DNA from: Maribacter spongiicola
GTDB lineage: Bacteria > Bacteroidota > Bacteroidia > Flavobacteriales > Flavobacteriaceae
Direction of reading: 5' to 3'
Assembly: GCF_004364165.1 (NCBI RefSeq)
Contig: NZ_SOAY01000010.1
Coordinates: forward strand, 1,453,098-1,517,097
DNA: 64,000 nucleotides
Shown here: positions 1 to 9,880 of the stretch, piece after piece
Numbering within the stretch: the stretch's first letter is position 1
How the letters are laid out: each line of letters opens with the position of its first letter
Made by a program: the position numbers and the translations under genes
Notes under the pieces: model-generated
What the model was told of the DNA's origin: nothing
Database searches by the model: none
The model's input: only the letters and a program-made list of their open reading frames with translations

Positions 1-934
1 CGACAGCAGATCCGTTTAAATAAAAACCTTCTTTTTTAAAGTCAATATGTCTAATACCAAACTCGGTTTCATATTCATCTACAATTTGCCCGTCTATGAT
101 AACACGACTTATAGATTTGTATAAATTGGGATTGCCAATATGCCATAATTTCGGGTTTGTAACCTCAATTTCTTGAATTTCTTTGCTTTCAGATTTTTTT
201 AAAAGAGAGACTTGCGATGCGCTTACGGCCACGCTATTATTTTCGGTATCTAAAATGGTGGTTTCTAAAGTCACTTCTTTCGCACTTTCTGAAGCATTTT
301 TTATTTTGGTTTCAACTTTTACCAATGCTTTTTCTGAGGTAGCAGTTGGGGTAGTGATGTAAGTTCCCCATTGCGGTATGTGTATTGCATTATTTATTTT
401 TAAACGTACATTTCTGTAAATTCCCGCGCCAGGATACCAGCGTTCAGACAGTACTTCTGGTGCTAATTGTACAGCAATAACATTGTCTTCGCCAAACTTA
501 ATATAAGGTGTTAAATAGTATTCAAAACCACTATACCCGTAGTGCCTTTTGCCAACAAAATTACCATTGATATATACTTTTGAATTATCCATTACTCCGT
601 CAAATTCAATTGAAATTTGTTTGTCCTCGTTTTCTTTTTCTATGGTAAAATGTTTTCTGTACCACGCAATTCCATCAATTGTTAATCCACCGTTTCTGGC
701 ATTATTACTACTGTCAAAAGGCATTTCTATAGCCCAATCATGTGGTACATTTACTTTTCTCCAATTGCTATCTTCTAAAGTTATACTTTCTCCATTTTCA
801 ATAGTGTCTTTGACAAATAGCCAATCTTTATTAAAATCTATGTCTTCAATAACTTTTTCTTCTTTTGGCTGGCAAGAGGTTACTAAAAGCGCCAATAGAA
901 TTATCTTATAAACTACTATTTTGAACAGTTTCAT
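1..934 (-). CDS. Glycoside hydrolase family 2 lipoprotein, N-terminal part (cut by window start)
   Basis: The reading frame stays open from ATG at 934 to base 1 (311 codons), so the gene continues outside the window. It begins with a lipoprotein signal (MKLFKIVVYK..., lipobox LVTSC, Cys21). The GH2 sugar-binding domain follows, with the signatures VPHDWAI, WYRKHF, EFDGVMDNSKVYING and RWYPGAGIYRNV; then an Ig-like domain ending near FGIRHIDF. The catalytic barrel would lie beyond the left edge, so no catalytic residue can be checked. It starts 17 bases after the sulfatase stop on the same strand, so the two are probably co-transcribed. A beta-galactosidase role on agar/porphyran oligosaccharides is inferred from context and from similarity to the GH2 at 15005-17527; other GH2 specificities are possible. 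Confidence 0.88.
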   Translation of the reverse strand, partial: MKLFKIVVYKIILLALLVTSCQPKEEKVIEDIDFNKDWLFVKDTIENGESITLEDSNWRKVNVPHDWAIEMPFDSSNNARNGGLTIDGIAWYRKHFTIEKENEDKQISIEFDGVMDNSKVYINGNFVGKRHYGYSGFEYYLTPYIKFGEDNVIAVQLAPEVLSERWYPGAGIYRNVRLKINNAIHIPQWGTYITTPTATSEKALVKVETKIKNASESAKEVTLETTILDTENNSVAVSASQVSLLKKSESKEIQEIEVTNPKLWHIGNPNLYKSISRVIIDGQIVDEYETEFGIRHIDFKKEGFYLNGSAV

Positions 935-951
935 TTCTTTAATTTCTATGG

Positions 952-2472
952 TTAATCGGTTAGGTTTGTAGTATAGCAATCGGTAATGTCAAGTGGATCA
1001 TCCATTTCTTGCTGTAATTGTTGCAAGTCTAGAAATAGCGATTTAATTCTTTCTTGTTGTTCAGCTAGATTAGAAATATCGTTCATTTCTTCAGGGTCAG
1101 CATTTAAATCGAAAAGGAGTATTTTTTTGATTTTAGGAAACACCATTAATTTGTAACCATCTTTACGTATCATTCTTTGAACGTCTAAATATGCACCGTA
1201 TATAGCACCATATTTGCTTTTGGTTTCTTTCCCTTTTGCAATATCCAGAAAACTATGATATTCAATATATGACGGTTTTTCTATACCTGCGATATCTAAT
1301 GAAGTAGCCATGGCATCTTGTAAATACACATCTACATTACTTTTTTTATTTTTTGGTATATCTGGACCTAAAATGATCATTGGTGGTCTAATACTATGCT
1401 CAAATAAGCTTTGCTTGCCCAACAAACCATGTCTGCCCATAGCCAAACCATGATCGGCCGTAAATATGATATAGGTATTGTTCATCTTTCCAGATTTTTT
1501 TAATGATGCTATAATTTTTCCTATTTGCGCATCTACATGGGTAATACTTGCGTAATATTCTTTGGTATGGGTTTTTATGGCAAGTTGTGTTCTAGGGAAG
1601 GGTGCCAATGCTTCATCTCTAAGGTTATCTCCATTAGCAATATCATGACGGTAGGTGTATTCGGGCATAAAGCTCTTCGGTACCGACATTTCTTCAATTG
1701 CATACATATTCTGATATTCTGGCGGAGCTTGCCTAGGATCATGAGGCGCATTGAAAGCCAAGTACATAAAAAAAGGTTTTTCACTTTCCTTAGCTTTATT
1801 TATAAACCCAATGGCATCATCTTTTAAAACTTCGCTCCAATGTTTTCCGCCTTGCCAGTATCCGCCATGAGCGGTATTTGTTGGTGACCAAGTAGTATCG
1901 TTGATAGAAAGCGGGCGATTATAGCCATTGGGCATAATATCGGCTGATTTTGCATTCGTAATTTTTGAAAGTGAATCGAACTTAGCAACCATGGTTTCGT
2001 GGTCCCATGCATCGTTTGGCATTCCAGGACGAATATGTGCTGTATGCATAAAAACTTTCTGTGCAGGAGCATCTACATGCCATTTTCCGGTCATATAGGT
2101 TTCATAACCATTACTTTCCAAAAGCTTGCCCCAAGTCTTATCGATAGAGTCATTAGCAATCCAATTTTTTCGAAATGTATTTGCCCTCCAAACAGAGCGC
2201 CCAGAAATTATCATTGCTCTAGACGCCGCGCAGACAGCGCCGCTCCATGAGCCCATATTGTAAGCATTTGTAAACGTGGTACCCTCATGAACCATAGCAT
2301 CCATATTCGGTGTAATGATTTCTGAATTACCTAATGCATGTATTGACGAATAGGTTTGGTCGTCAGTGAAAATAAAAACAATGTTAGGCTTTGAATTTTG
2401 GCTAGCTGTTTTAGACTCGCTTTCACAAGAGATGAATACTGAGAATAGTAAAATGTATAGTGTAATTTTCAT
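952..2472 (-). CDS. Type I (S1) sulfatase, lipoprotein
   Basis: A 506-residue formylglycine-dependent sulfatase that would remove sulfate esters from algal galactan oligosaccharides. The N-terminus has a lipobox (FISC, Cys16), so it is likely membrane-anchored. Metal ligands appear at TDDQ (Asp37, Asp38). The modification site is Cys81-Ala-Ala-Ser-Arg85, a C-x-A-x-R variant of the usual C-x-P-S-R. A second metal motif is ADHG in FTADHGLAMGRHGLLGK. It needs a maturation enzyme (FGE or anSME), not seen here. It lies between the hybrid sensor (155 bases upstream) and the GH2 gene (17 bases downstream). A natural substrate is L-galactose-6-sulfate of porphyran, but the S1 subfamily cannot be assigned by eye. 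Confidence 0.9.
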   Translation of the reverse strand: MKITLYILLFSVFISCESESKTASQNSKPNIVFIFTDDQTYSSIHALGNSEIITPNMDAMVHEGTTFTNAYNMGSWSGAVCAASRAMIISGRSVWRANTFRKNWIANDSIDKTWGKLLESNGYETYMTGKWHVDAPAQKVFMHTAHIRPGMPNDAWDHETMVAKFDSLSKITNAKSADIMPNGYNRPLSINDTTWSPTNTAHGGYWQGGKHWSEVLKDDAIGFINKAKESEKPFFMYLAFNAPHDPRQAPPEYQNMYAIEEMSVPKSFMPEYTYRHDIANGDNLRDEALAPFPRTQLAIKTHTKEYYASITHVDAQIGKIIASLKKSGKMNNTYIIFTADHGLAMGRHGLLGKQSLFEHSIRPPMIILGPDIPKNKKSNVDVYLQDAMATSLDIAGIEKPSYIEYHSFLDIAKGKETKSKYGAIYGAYLDVQRMIRKDGYKLMVFPKIKKILLFDLNADPEEMNDISNLAEQQERIKSLFLDLQQLQQEMDDPLDITDCYTTNLTD

Positions 2473-2499
2473 TGCTTAATGGATGGTTTTAAAACAAAT

Positions 2500-2527
2500 A
2501 ATGCCCACTTCGGCAGAAGTGAGCATT
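2500..2527 (-). terminator. Hairpin after the hybrid sensor gene
   Basis: AATGCCCACTTC and GAAGTGAGCATT pair around a GGCA loop with one internal mismatch; a moderately T-rich run follows on the minus strand. It ends the sensor gene transcript, or sits in the leader of the sulfatase gene, which starts 28 bases further on. A TTGAGTTA element lies just before it on the minus strand (see 2533-2540). Confidence 0.55.
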
Positions 2528-2532
2528 ATAAA

Positions 2533-2540
2533 TAACTCAA
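2533..2540 (-). repeat. TTGAGTTA element before terminator (copy 1)
   Basis: On the minus strand TTGAGTTA stands a few bases before the hairpin at 2500-2527. The same octamer precedes hairpins after the SGBP gene, the SusD2 gene and the fasciclin-like gene in this window. Confidence 0.5.
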
Positions 2541-2627
2541 ATAATTTTTAGCTAACACTCACTACAAATGTGGCTTTTATAGTTTTGTTTAGCAGTCACA
2601 GATGGTTTTTATAGAATAACATATGTT

Positions 2628-5600
2628 TTATCCTTCAATTTCTTCATTTGATATATCATCGGTTTTTTTAAGTCGGATGTATTTGCTAGGTATTACCCCA
2701 AACTGTTTCTTGAAACATTTTGAGAAGTACGAAGCGGTATTAAAACCGGTCATATACATAATTTCTTTTACTGATAAATCACTTTTTTCGAATAGCTGAA
2801 CAGCACGTTTTAATCGAATATTTCTAATAAATTCACTTGATGATAGACCGGTCAATTCTTTTATTTTTAAATACAAGTTACTTCTACTCATATTCATTTC
2901 TTTCACCAACATTTCAACACTAAATTCAGAATTCATCATGTGTTTTTCTACCATTTCAATTGCATTCTGTAAAAATATTTCATCGGATGAGGTTACCGTA
3001 ACTTCATTAGGCTGTAATGTTATTTCTCTATTGAATCTTTTACGTAGTTCTTCACGATCCTTTAAAATATTAGCAAGTTTTAATTCTAAAAGCTCTAAAT
3101 CAAAAGGTTTTCTAATATAGGCGTCTGCACCAGTTTTTAGACCTTCGATTTCTTTTTCCTGAGATGTTTTTGCGGTTAGCATCACCACAGGAATGTGACT
3201 TGTTTCTTGTGTGGTTTTTAATTTATTACAAAGTTCAATACCATCCATTACTGGCATCACCAGATCGGTAATTACAATGTTTGGCATAAACTTGTTTGCT
3301 AACTCTAAACCTTTTTCGCCATTTTCGGCTTCGTAGATATAATAGCTTTCTCCTAATCCCTTTTTAATAAAAGATCTTATATCTGAGTTATCGTCTACGA
3401 TCAGTAGTAAGGGAAGTTTAGATCTAGACCGTGTCATGTTTTGGTCAATGATGTCATCCATAAAACTTATAGCATGCGAGTCGGCGTCATCTTTACTGAT
3501 AAAAGTATTGGTCTCAAAAACTTCATGAAAGTTGAGTTCTTTTGTTTTTTCAAAGGTTTCTTTTTCTTTGGGTAACCAAACATAAAAGGTAGTGCCGGTT
3601 TCAGAATCACTCTTAACTTTTATAATACCTTGATGTAATTCGACAAGATTTTTGGTAAAGGAGAGTCCTATACCCGTTCCTTTGGTATCTACATGGGTTG
3701 TAAGTCCTATTTCGGTGTAAAAGCGTTCAAATATATGTTGTAGTCTATGGGCAGGAATACCGGGACCAGAATCTTTTACTTGAATAACAATGTATTTAGA
3801 TTGGTCAACGGTAAGCTCAATATCCTTTGGTGTGTTAAAATCGTTACCATCGAAAATTTCAAAAAGAATGTTACCGTCTTCAGGTGTAAATTTAAAGGCG
3901 TTCGAAAGTAAATTGTTGCAAATTTTCTCAACGGCATCTGGATCGAACCATGATAAAATTGAATCTTTAGAAGATTTTATTTCGAATTCAATATTCTTTT
4001 TTCTACTAAGAAACTGAAAAGGTTCACCTACTTCTTTTAAAAACTCTGCAATATTACTCTTACTTAGATTTAGGTTCATTTTACCATGATCCATTTTTCT
4101 AAAATCTAATAACTGATTTACCAAACGTAGTAGGTAATCGGTGTTTTTTCGCATTAACCCATATTGGTCTTTTGTTTCTTTAGGACTAATTTTTCCTCCT
4201 TTTTTGATTAAATAGTCCAACGGACCTTTTATAAGTGTTAGCGGAGTTCTAAATTCATGAGATATATTGGTAAAGAACTCTAGTTTTAATCGGTGAATTT
4301 CTTCGTTCTTATCTTTTTCTAAATTTCGAAGTTCTAACTGGTGCTTCTCTGCAGATCTGATCATGGTAAACCTTCTAAAAGCATATAGCAATGCGATTGT
4401 CAATAGTAAATACGCAAATTTAGCAAGGTTAGTTTGCCACCATGGCGGCGTTACTTTTATTTTAATTTCAACGGGAGTTTCGTCCCAAATGTTATCGTTG
4501 TTAGAAGCTTTTACGCGTAACATATAAGAACCTGGTTCAAGATTGGTATATGTGGCAAACCTATTATCGGCAGAAGTGTATATCCAATCTTTATCAAACC
4601 CATCTAACTTATAAGCATATTTATTTTTACTAGAAGCGGCATAATGCAAGGCCGCAAACTCGAAAGAGAAGCTGTTTTCATTATGTTTTAATTCAATTTC
4701 TTCTATAGAATTTATAGATTGATCAAGAATAACGCGACCATTTGTTTCGGTGTCAATACCCACAGGTTTATTAAAGATAGAAAAGTTGGTTAAAACCGTT
4801 TCTGGTTTTATTTTATTACTTATAATATCTTCTGGGTAGAAAGCGGTAAGACCGTTAACACCCCCAAAAAGCATTAATCCTTCTTCGGTTTTAAAGGCGG
4901 CTAGCTCGCTAAATTCGTTGCTTTGTAAGCCATCATTTACATCGTAATTTTGAAATTTTTCTTTGTCAATATTAAATTTTGATATGCCTTTATTGGTTGA
5001 TAGCCATAAATTACCCTGATTATCATCTAAAATTCCTTTTATAACATTATTAGGTAAACCCTCTTTTTCGGAATAGGTTTTAAAATGTTCTGTTTTACCA
5101 TCTTTTGCAGGTATAAACTTATTTAAACCACCACCAAAAGTACCTACCCATATGTCTTTAGACTTACTTTCGAAAACCGATAAAATGTAGTTATGGCTAA
5201 TGGTAGTTTCATCGTTAGGTGTATTCTTATAATTAACGAATCTTGGATTCTTAGAATCAATTTGATTGTAAGGTAATTTTGCTAAACCATTACCGGTAGC
5301 AAACCAAATGTCACCCTTTGAATCTTGAAAAATATTTCTGATAATATTATTGGGTATACCGGTTTCATTGTTGGGTATATATTTAAAATTAGCTTTGGTA
5401 AAAGTGTCACCATCCTCATTTATAAGCCAACGTTGTATTCCGCCATTGTAGAAGCCTATCCAAACATTACGATCTTTATCTTGTAATATTGAAAATACAC
5501 TACTGGGTACCTGAGTTATTGGTTTTAGATCATCTGTACCAATTTTTTTATTAGTTACAAGATCTATTTCGAATAACCCTGGCGCATTTTCTCCGCCTAC

Positions 5601-6917
5601 AAATAATTTGTTTCCAGATTTTAATTGTATTTCTTCAATAGCAAATACCTTGTTGATTTTGGTAAAGTGTTGAAATTGATTAAAATCACTTTCTTTATCT
5701 GTTTTTCCTAATAGGTTTAAACCACCACCTTCGGTACCTATCCATAGATTTCCATTACTGTCTTCACGTATGGCTCTAATTTTATCATTACTTAAACTGC
5801 CTAGCTCAAGGTTCTTTTTAATATGTGAAAATTGTTTTCTTTGGGGGTCTAATTTGTTGATTCCGCCTCCATTAACACCTATCCAGATAATTCCTGTATG
5901 GTCAATATGTAGTGCTTTTACAGAATTTTTACTTAAGCTAGTAGTAGGGTTTTCTGGGTCGTACTTGTATTCGCCCACTAACTCGGGTAATTTTGTTTCA
6001 GATAGGTTAGCAAACTCGAAAAGACCATCGTCGGTACCTGCCCAAATATGATTGTTATTTATTGAAATAGTGTTAAAATTGCCGCTATAGAAAAACTGTA
6101 ACTGATTCTCTTTTTTATTAGGAGAAAATCGATACAGACCGTTGCCAGTCCCTAAAATTAAATGCCCATAAGTGTCTTCAACTATAGATTTTACTTGCGT
6201 GTTTGGTAAGTTAATTTTTTCGTTTACTTCTTGAAAATACATGTCTCCATTATTATCTCTAGATAACTTGGAAAGACCATTTATGCCACCGATCCAGATT
6301 TGGTGCATACTGTCTTCGAAAAAAGTGTTTACATTATTACTGTTTCTGGTAGGTGAATTGCTGTTTTGATATAAGTTGAAATGTTCAAATTTTAATGAAT
6401 CTGTTGGCTTTGATAGGTCGGCCATATCAATTCCTTTCGTGGTGCCTACCCAAAGTCTGTTATCACTATCATTAAATACTAAGGTGATATAATCGCTTGA
6501 TATCGAAAATTCATTGTTAGGGTTACTTTTATATTGTTTAAATCTTTCGGTTTTTTTGTCAAAATAATTTAACCCTCCGCCAGTAGTTCCAATCCACAAA
6601 TTACCTGATCTGTCATCAATTATTTTCCAAATTAAGTTGCTGCTAATGCTGTGCGGCTTTTCAGGGTTTGGTTTAAAAACAGTAAAATTATAACCATCAT
6701 ATCTGTTTAATCCATCATGTGTTCCAAACCACATAAAACCGTTATCATCTTGAATAATTGTATTTACATCGCTTTGCGATAATCCGTTCTCTGTATTTAA
6801 ATGTTCAAATTTTAAAGAATTTTGAGCGTAAGAAATATGTGCTAATCCGAAGAGCAGCATAAAGATTACATATAGCGAACTCCTAGTGGAGCTCAATTTA
6901 TAGGGGAGATAGGTCAT
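2628..6917 (-). CDS. Hybrid two-component system sensor/regulator (HTCS)
   Basis: A 1429-residue one-protein sensor and transcription factor that, in this family, binds imported oligosaccharides in the periplasm and activates polysaccharide utilization genes. Visible in order: signal anchor (13-32); two-component propeller repeats with recurring WIGT/GGGLN blades (about 39-700); Y_Y_Y domain (about 750-825); transmembrane segment (831-850); HisKA with NISHEFRTPLTLI, phospho-acceptor His887; HATPase with NNLLSNAFKF (1001) and KGTGIGLSF; receiver with VDDNSDI and acceptor Asp1218 (ITDLVMP); AraC-type HTH (about 1316-1415). No domain is missing and length is typical. It is divergent from the L-galactose operon across 271 bases. 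Its AraC-type domain makes it one candidate to bind the 11-bp direct-repeat operators described at the five promoters; this is inference. Confidence 0.97.
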   Translation of the reverse strand: MTYLPYKLSSTRSSLYVIFMLLFGLAHISYAQNSLKFEHLNTENGLSQSDVNTIIQDDNGFMWFGTHDGLNRYDGYNFTVFKPNPEKPHSISSNLIWKIIDDRSGNLWIGTTGGGLNYFDKKTERFKQYKSNPNNEFSISSDYITLVFNDSDNRLWVGTTKGIDMADLSKPTDSLKFEHFNLYQNSNSPTRNSNNVNTFFEDSMHQIWIGGINGLSKLSRDNNGDMYFQEVNEKINLPNTQVKSIVEDTYGHLILGTGNGLYRFSPNKKENQLQFFYSGNFNTISINNNHIWAGTDDGLFEFANLSETKLPELVGEYKYDPENPTTSLSKNSVKALHIDHTGIIWIGVNGGGINKLDPQRKQFSHIKKNLELGSLSNDKIRAIREDSNGNLWIGTEGGGLNLLGKTDKESDFNQFQHFTKINKVFAIEEIQLKSGNKLFVGGENAPGLFEIDLVTNKKIGTDDLKPITQVPSSVFSILQDKDRNVWIGFYNGGIQRWLINEDGDTFTKANFKYIPNNETGIPNNIIRNIFQDSKGDIWFATGNGLAKLPYNQIDSKNPRFVNYKNTPNDETTISHNYILSVFESKSKDIWVGTFGGGLNKFIPAKDGKTEHFKTYSEKEGLPNNVIKGILDDNQGNLWLSTNKGISKFNIDKEKFQNYDVNDGLQSNEFSELAAFKTEEGLMLFGGVNGLTAFYPEDIISNKIKPETVLTNFSIFNKPVGIDTETNGRVILDQSINSIEEIELKHNENSFSFEFAALHYAASSKNKYAYKLDGFDKDWIYTSADNRFATYTNLEPGSYMLRVKASNNDNIWDETPVEIKIKVTPPWWQTNLAKFAYLLLTIALLYAFRRFTMIRSAEKHQLELRNLEKDKNEEIHRLKLEFFTNISHEFRTPLTLIKGPLDYLIKKGGKISPKETKDQYGLMRKNTDYLLRLVNQLLDFRKMDHGKMNLNLSKSNIAEFLKEVGEPFQFLSRKKNIEFEIKSSKDSILSWFDPDAVEKICNNLLSNAFKFTPEDGNILFEIFDGNDFNTPKDIELTVDQSKYIVIQVKDSGPGIPAHRLQHIFERFYTEIGLTTHVDTKGTGIGLSFTKNLVELHQGIIKVKSDSETGTTFYVWLPKEKETFEKTKELNFHEVFETNTFISKDDADSHAISFMDDIIDQNMTRSRSKLPLLLIVDDNSDIRSFIKKGLGESYYIYEAENGEKGLELANKFMPNIVITDLVMPVMDGIELCNKLKTTQETSHIPVVMLTAKTSQEKEIEGLKTGADAYIRKPFDLELLELKLANILKDREELRKRFNREITLQPNEVTVTSSDEIFLQNAIEMVEKHMMNSEFSVEMLVKEMNMSRSNLYLKIKELTGLSSSEFIRNIRLKRAVQLFEKSDLSVKEIMYMTGFNTASYFSKCFKKQFGVIPSKYIRLKKTDDISNEEIEG

Positions 6918-7134
6918 ACTAACAAATATATCAATTAAGCTATGAAATTTTATGATTGATTTTTTTAACGGTAGACATAAGTTATATTGTGTTTTGTTGT
7001 AAGCGTTTGATTTTCAGTAGTTATTCGTTAATTCTTAAAAGTAGTGCTTCCTATTAAACATCATATGTTCTAGCTTTTAAATCATTTGCTATAATTCAAA
7101 ATGGCTTTATACACGAACTTTACGGTCTATTAAG

Positions 7135-7167
7135 TGAAAGTTGAATTCTATATTCAATACAATTTCA
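7135..7167 (+). promoter_or_regulatory. Imperfect dyad upstream of L-galactose operon
   Basis: TGAAA (7135-7139) and TTTCA (7163-7167) flank an inner inverted repeat TTGAAT-TCTAT-ATTCAA (7141-7157). It lies 21 bases before the proposed start at 7189, where a repressor could act. It resembles the KdgR/IclR type only loosely (GAAA...TTTC); it may be chance in AT-rich DNA. Confidence 0.25.
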
Positions 7168-7188
7168 AACGTTACTAATACCGCATTA

Positions 7189-8199
7189 ATGAAATATATA
7201 GTTTGTGAAAAGCCAGGTGAATTTATTTTAAAAGAAAAAGAAGCACCTATAAGAAAGAAAGATGAAGCCTTGTTGAGAATTAAAAAAGTAGGTATTTGTG
7301 GTACGGATTTACATGCATATGGTGGTAATCAGGCATTTTTTACATACCCTAGAATATTAGGTCATGAATTAGCTTCTGAGGTAGTTGAGATTGGCGCAAA
7401 TGAGCGTGGAATTAAAGCAGGGGATAAGGTGGTAGTAATGCCGTACATAAGCTGTGGAACATGTATCGCTTGTAGCAACGGAAAAACAAATTGTTGTACT
7501 AATATTAGAGTTTTGGGCGTGCATACCGATGGTGGAATGCAAGAGTTCATTACCATACCCACCAATATTTTGTTATTAGCAAATAATTTGACCGATGATG
7601 AAATGGCTATTGTAGAACCATTGGCAATTGGTGCACATGCTGTTAGAAGAGCCAATATAGTACCTGGAGAAACAGTTGCCGTTGTTGGTTGTGGACCAAT
7701 AGGGATAGGAATTATGAAATTAGCACAGATTGCTGGTGCAAAGGTTATCGCTTTAGATATGAACGAGCAACGTTTGCAATATGCAAAAGATAAAATAGGG
7801 GTAGATTATATTGTTAATGTAAGCGAAGATCCTATAAAACAAATTTCTGAAATTACTAACGGAGATTTATGCACGGCCGTATTCGATGCTTCTGGTCACA
7901 AGGGGGCATTAGAAATGTGCCCATCATATATGTCGCACGGTGGTAGATTTGTTTTAGTAGGACTTTCAAAAGGAGAACTCACCTATACGCACCCAGCAAT
8001 ACATGCTAAAGAAATGACTTTAATGTGTAGCAGAAATGCTACTACTGAAGATTTTGAACATGTTATTAATGTTTTAGATCAATTTCCAACGGCATCATTT
8101 ATCACACATTCGGTCCCCTTTACAGAAATGATCGAAAATTTTGATAGTTGGTTAAAACCTGAAACAGGAGTGATAAAAGCAACAGTTAATTTTAATTGA
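7189..8199 (+). CDS. Zinc-dependent dehydrogenase, probable L-galactonate 5-dehydrogenase
   Basis: A 336-residue medium-chain dehydrogenase. ATG at 7189 is preferred over an upstream in-frame TTG at 7141, because the extra 16 residues resemble no family member and overlap a dyad. Catalytic zinc ligands are Cys37 (GICGTD), His59-Glu60 (GHE) and Glu143 (VEPLAIG). The structural zinc cysteines are 89, 92, 95 and 102/103. The Rossmann motif is GCGPIG (167-172). It is the first gene of an operon with lactonase, SDR, UxaA and UxaB homologs. That set points to oxidation of L-galactonate to D-tagaturonate, as in E. coli LgoD (YjjN) and the Bacteroides vulgatus L-galactose pathway. Role is from context; generic sorbitol/threonine dehydrogenase activity is the alternative. 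Confidence 0.85.
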   Translation: MKYIVCEKPGEFILKEKEAPIRKKDEALLRIKKVGICGTDLHAYGGNQAFFTYPRILGHELASEVVEIGANERGIKAGDKVVVMPYISCGTCIACSNGKTNCCTNIRVLGVHTDGGMQEFITIPTNILLLANNLTDDEMAIVEPLAIGAHAVRRANIVPGETVAVVGCGPIGIGIMKLAQIAGAKVIALDMNEQRLQYAKDKIGVDYIVNVSEDPIKQISEITNGDLCTAVFDASGHKGALEMCPSYMSHGGRFVLVGLSKGELTYTHPAIHAKEMTLMCSRNATTEDFEHVINVLDQFPTASFITHSVPFTEMIENFDSWLKPETGVIKATVNFN

Positions 8200-8203
8200 G
8201 ATA

Positions 8204-9850
8204 ATGCAAAAAAGTTACGTTCAAATAGATCCGAAAGATAATATTATCGTTGCCATCACTAATTTAGAGAAGGGTACGATTGTTACTATAGCAGATCAAG
8301 AGGTTACTTTAATCGAGCATATTAAGCAAAAACATAAGTTTGCCTTGGTCAATTTTAATTTGGGTGATGACATTTTTATGTACGGTGTTTTAATTGGTAA
8401 AGCAATGACTAAAATTGCTGCTGGTGGTGCTATTACCATAGAAAACGTAAAACATGCTTCTGCAGAATTTAATGAAACTAAAGTAGCATTTAATTGGCAG
8501 GCGCCAGATGTTTCTAAATTTGAGAATAGAACTTTTAACGGCTACCATAGAGAAGATGGTAAAGTAGGTACAGCCAATTATTGGCTGGTTATACCGCTGA
8601 CATTTTGCGAAAACAGAAACTTAGATGTAATTGAAGCTGCACTATCAGAAAAATTAGGATACCAAACCATCAAAGATTTTTCTGTAGATACAGATGCTTT
8701 AATTCAACAATATAAATTAGGTAGTTCAAGAGATAAAATATTAAGCACACCTATAATAGCTACCCATGAAGAAATGGCGAAAAATAGGGTATTCCCGAAT
8801 GTGGACGGAATTAAATTTTTAAAGCATGATGGCGGTTGTGGTGGCATTCGGCAAGATTCTGAAACCTTATGCAAGCTGCTAGCCGGCTACATTGCCAACC
8901 CAAATGTGGCTGGTGCGACCATACTGAGTTTAGGTTGCCAAAATGCACAGATTGCAATGCTTCAAAATGCATTGAACGCAATCGATAGTGATAAGCCTGT
9001 GCATTATTTAGAACAACAGCATAGTTTAAGTGAACGTCATTTTATTGAAGAGGCTGTTAAAGTAACTTTCTTAGGGTTAATTGATGCTAATGAAATCTTT
9101 AGAAAACCGGCACCGCTTAATAAATTGGTTCTAGGTTTAGAATGTGGTGGATCAGATGGTTTTTCAGGTATTTCTGCCAACCCTGCTTTAGGGTATGCAT
9201 CAGATTTATTGGTTGCCTTAGGGGGTAGTCCTGTATTATCAGAATTTCCAGAGTTGAATGGGGTTGAGCAAGAAATGATTAATAGATGTATGACTGATGA
9301 AGACTCTAAAAAGTTTTATAATCTAATGCGTGCATATTCTGCCGCAGCTGTTGCCGTGGGGTCTGGTTTTGAAAATAATCCGTCTCCTGGTAATATTAAA
9401 GATGGTCTCATAACAGATGCCATGAAATCTGCCGGTGCAGCCAAAAAAGGTGGTACTTCACCAATTGTAGAGGTGTTAGATTATACAGAACAGGTAACCA
9501 AACCTGGCTTAAACCTTTTGTGTACCCCAGGTAATGATGTTGAATCTACGACCGGTTTAGTTGGTTCGGGCTGCAACGTGGTTGTTTTTACTACTGGTTT
9601 AGGCACACCAACAGGTAACCCGGTATCACCAGTTTTAAAAATGTCAAGTAATACTGCTTTATACGAACGTATGAATGATATTATTGATATCAACGCCGGT
9701 ACGGTTATAAGTGGTGAAGATTCTATAGAAACAATGGGCGAGAAAATTCTTGAACATATTATTCAAGTAGCCAGTGGTACGATTGCTTCAAAAGCGGTTG
9801 CCCATGGTAATAATGACTTTATTCCGTGGAAAAGAGGAGTTTCTTTATAG
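8204..9850 (+). CDS. uxaA: Altronate dehydratase
   Basis: A 548-residue UxaA-family enzyme that dehydrates D-altronate to 2-keto-3-deoxy-D-gluconate in the cytoplasm. An SAF domain covers about residues 1-90. The galactarate/altronate dehydratase catalytic part follows, with KFLKHDGGCGG, ILSLGCQNAQI and LGLECGGSDGFSG; the repeated Cys/Gly motifs are those of the iron-dependent family. SAF and catalytic parts are in one chain, as in E. coli UxaA. The start is 4 bases after the previous stop, so translation is probably coupled. Next to UxaB it completes the D-tagaturonate to KDG segment. Galactarate dehydratase (GarD) is the nearest alternative but fits the neighbours less well. Confidence 0.93.
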   Translation: MQKSYVQIDPKDNIIVAITNLEKGTIVTIADQEVTLIEHIKQKHKFALVNFNLGDDIFMYGVLIGKAMTKIAAGGAITIENVKHASAEFNETKVAFNWQAPDVSKFENRTFNGYHREDGKVGTANYWLVIPLTFCENRNLDVIEAALSEKLGYQTIKDFSVDTDALIQQYKLGSSRDKILSTPIIATHEEMAKNRVFPNVDGIKFLKHDGGCGGIRQDSETLCKLLAGYIANPNVAGATILSLGCQNAQIAMLQNALNAIDSDKPVHYLEQQHSLSERHFIEEAVKVTFLGLIDANEIFRKPAPLNKLVLGLECGGSDGFSGISANPALGYASDLLVALGGSPVLSEFPELNGVEQEMINRCMTDEDSKKFYNLMRAYSAAAVAVGSGFENNPSPGNIKDGLITDAMKSAGAAKKGGTSPIVEVLDYTEQVTKPGLNLLCTPGNDVESTTGLVGSGCNVVVFTTGLGTPTGNPVSPVLKMSSNTALYERMNDIIDINAGTVISGEDSIETMGEKILEHIIQVASGTIASKAVAHGNNDFIPWKRGVSL

Positions 9851-9880
9851 ACTTTTCAATTTAATACAAGTAAGAGTAGC

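Noticed and set aside
549-911. Plus-strand 120-codon open frame
   Set aside because: It lies wholly antisense to the conserved GH2 frame and has no recognizable features.
7141-7188. TTG start for the first L-galactose operon gene
   Set aside because: The extra 16 residues do not resemble the family, which begins with the MKYIV-type strand; the DNA carries a dyad instead.
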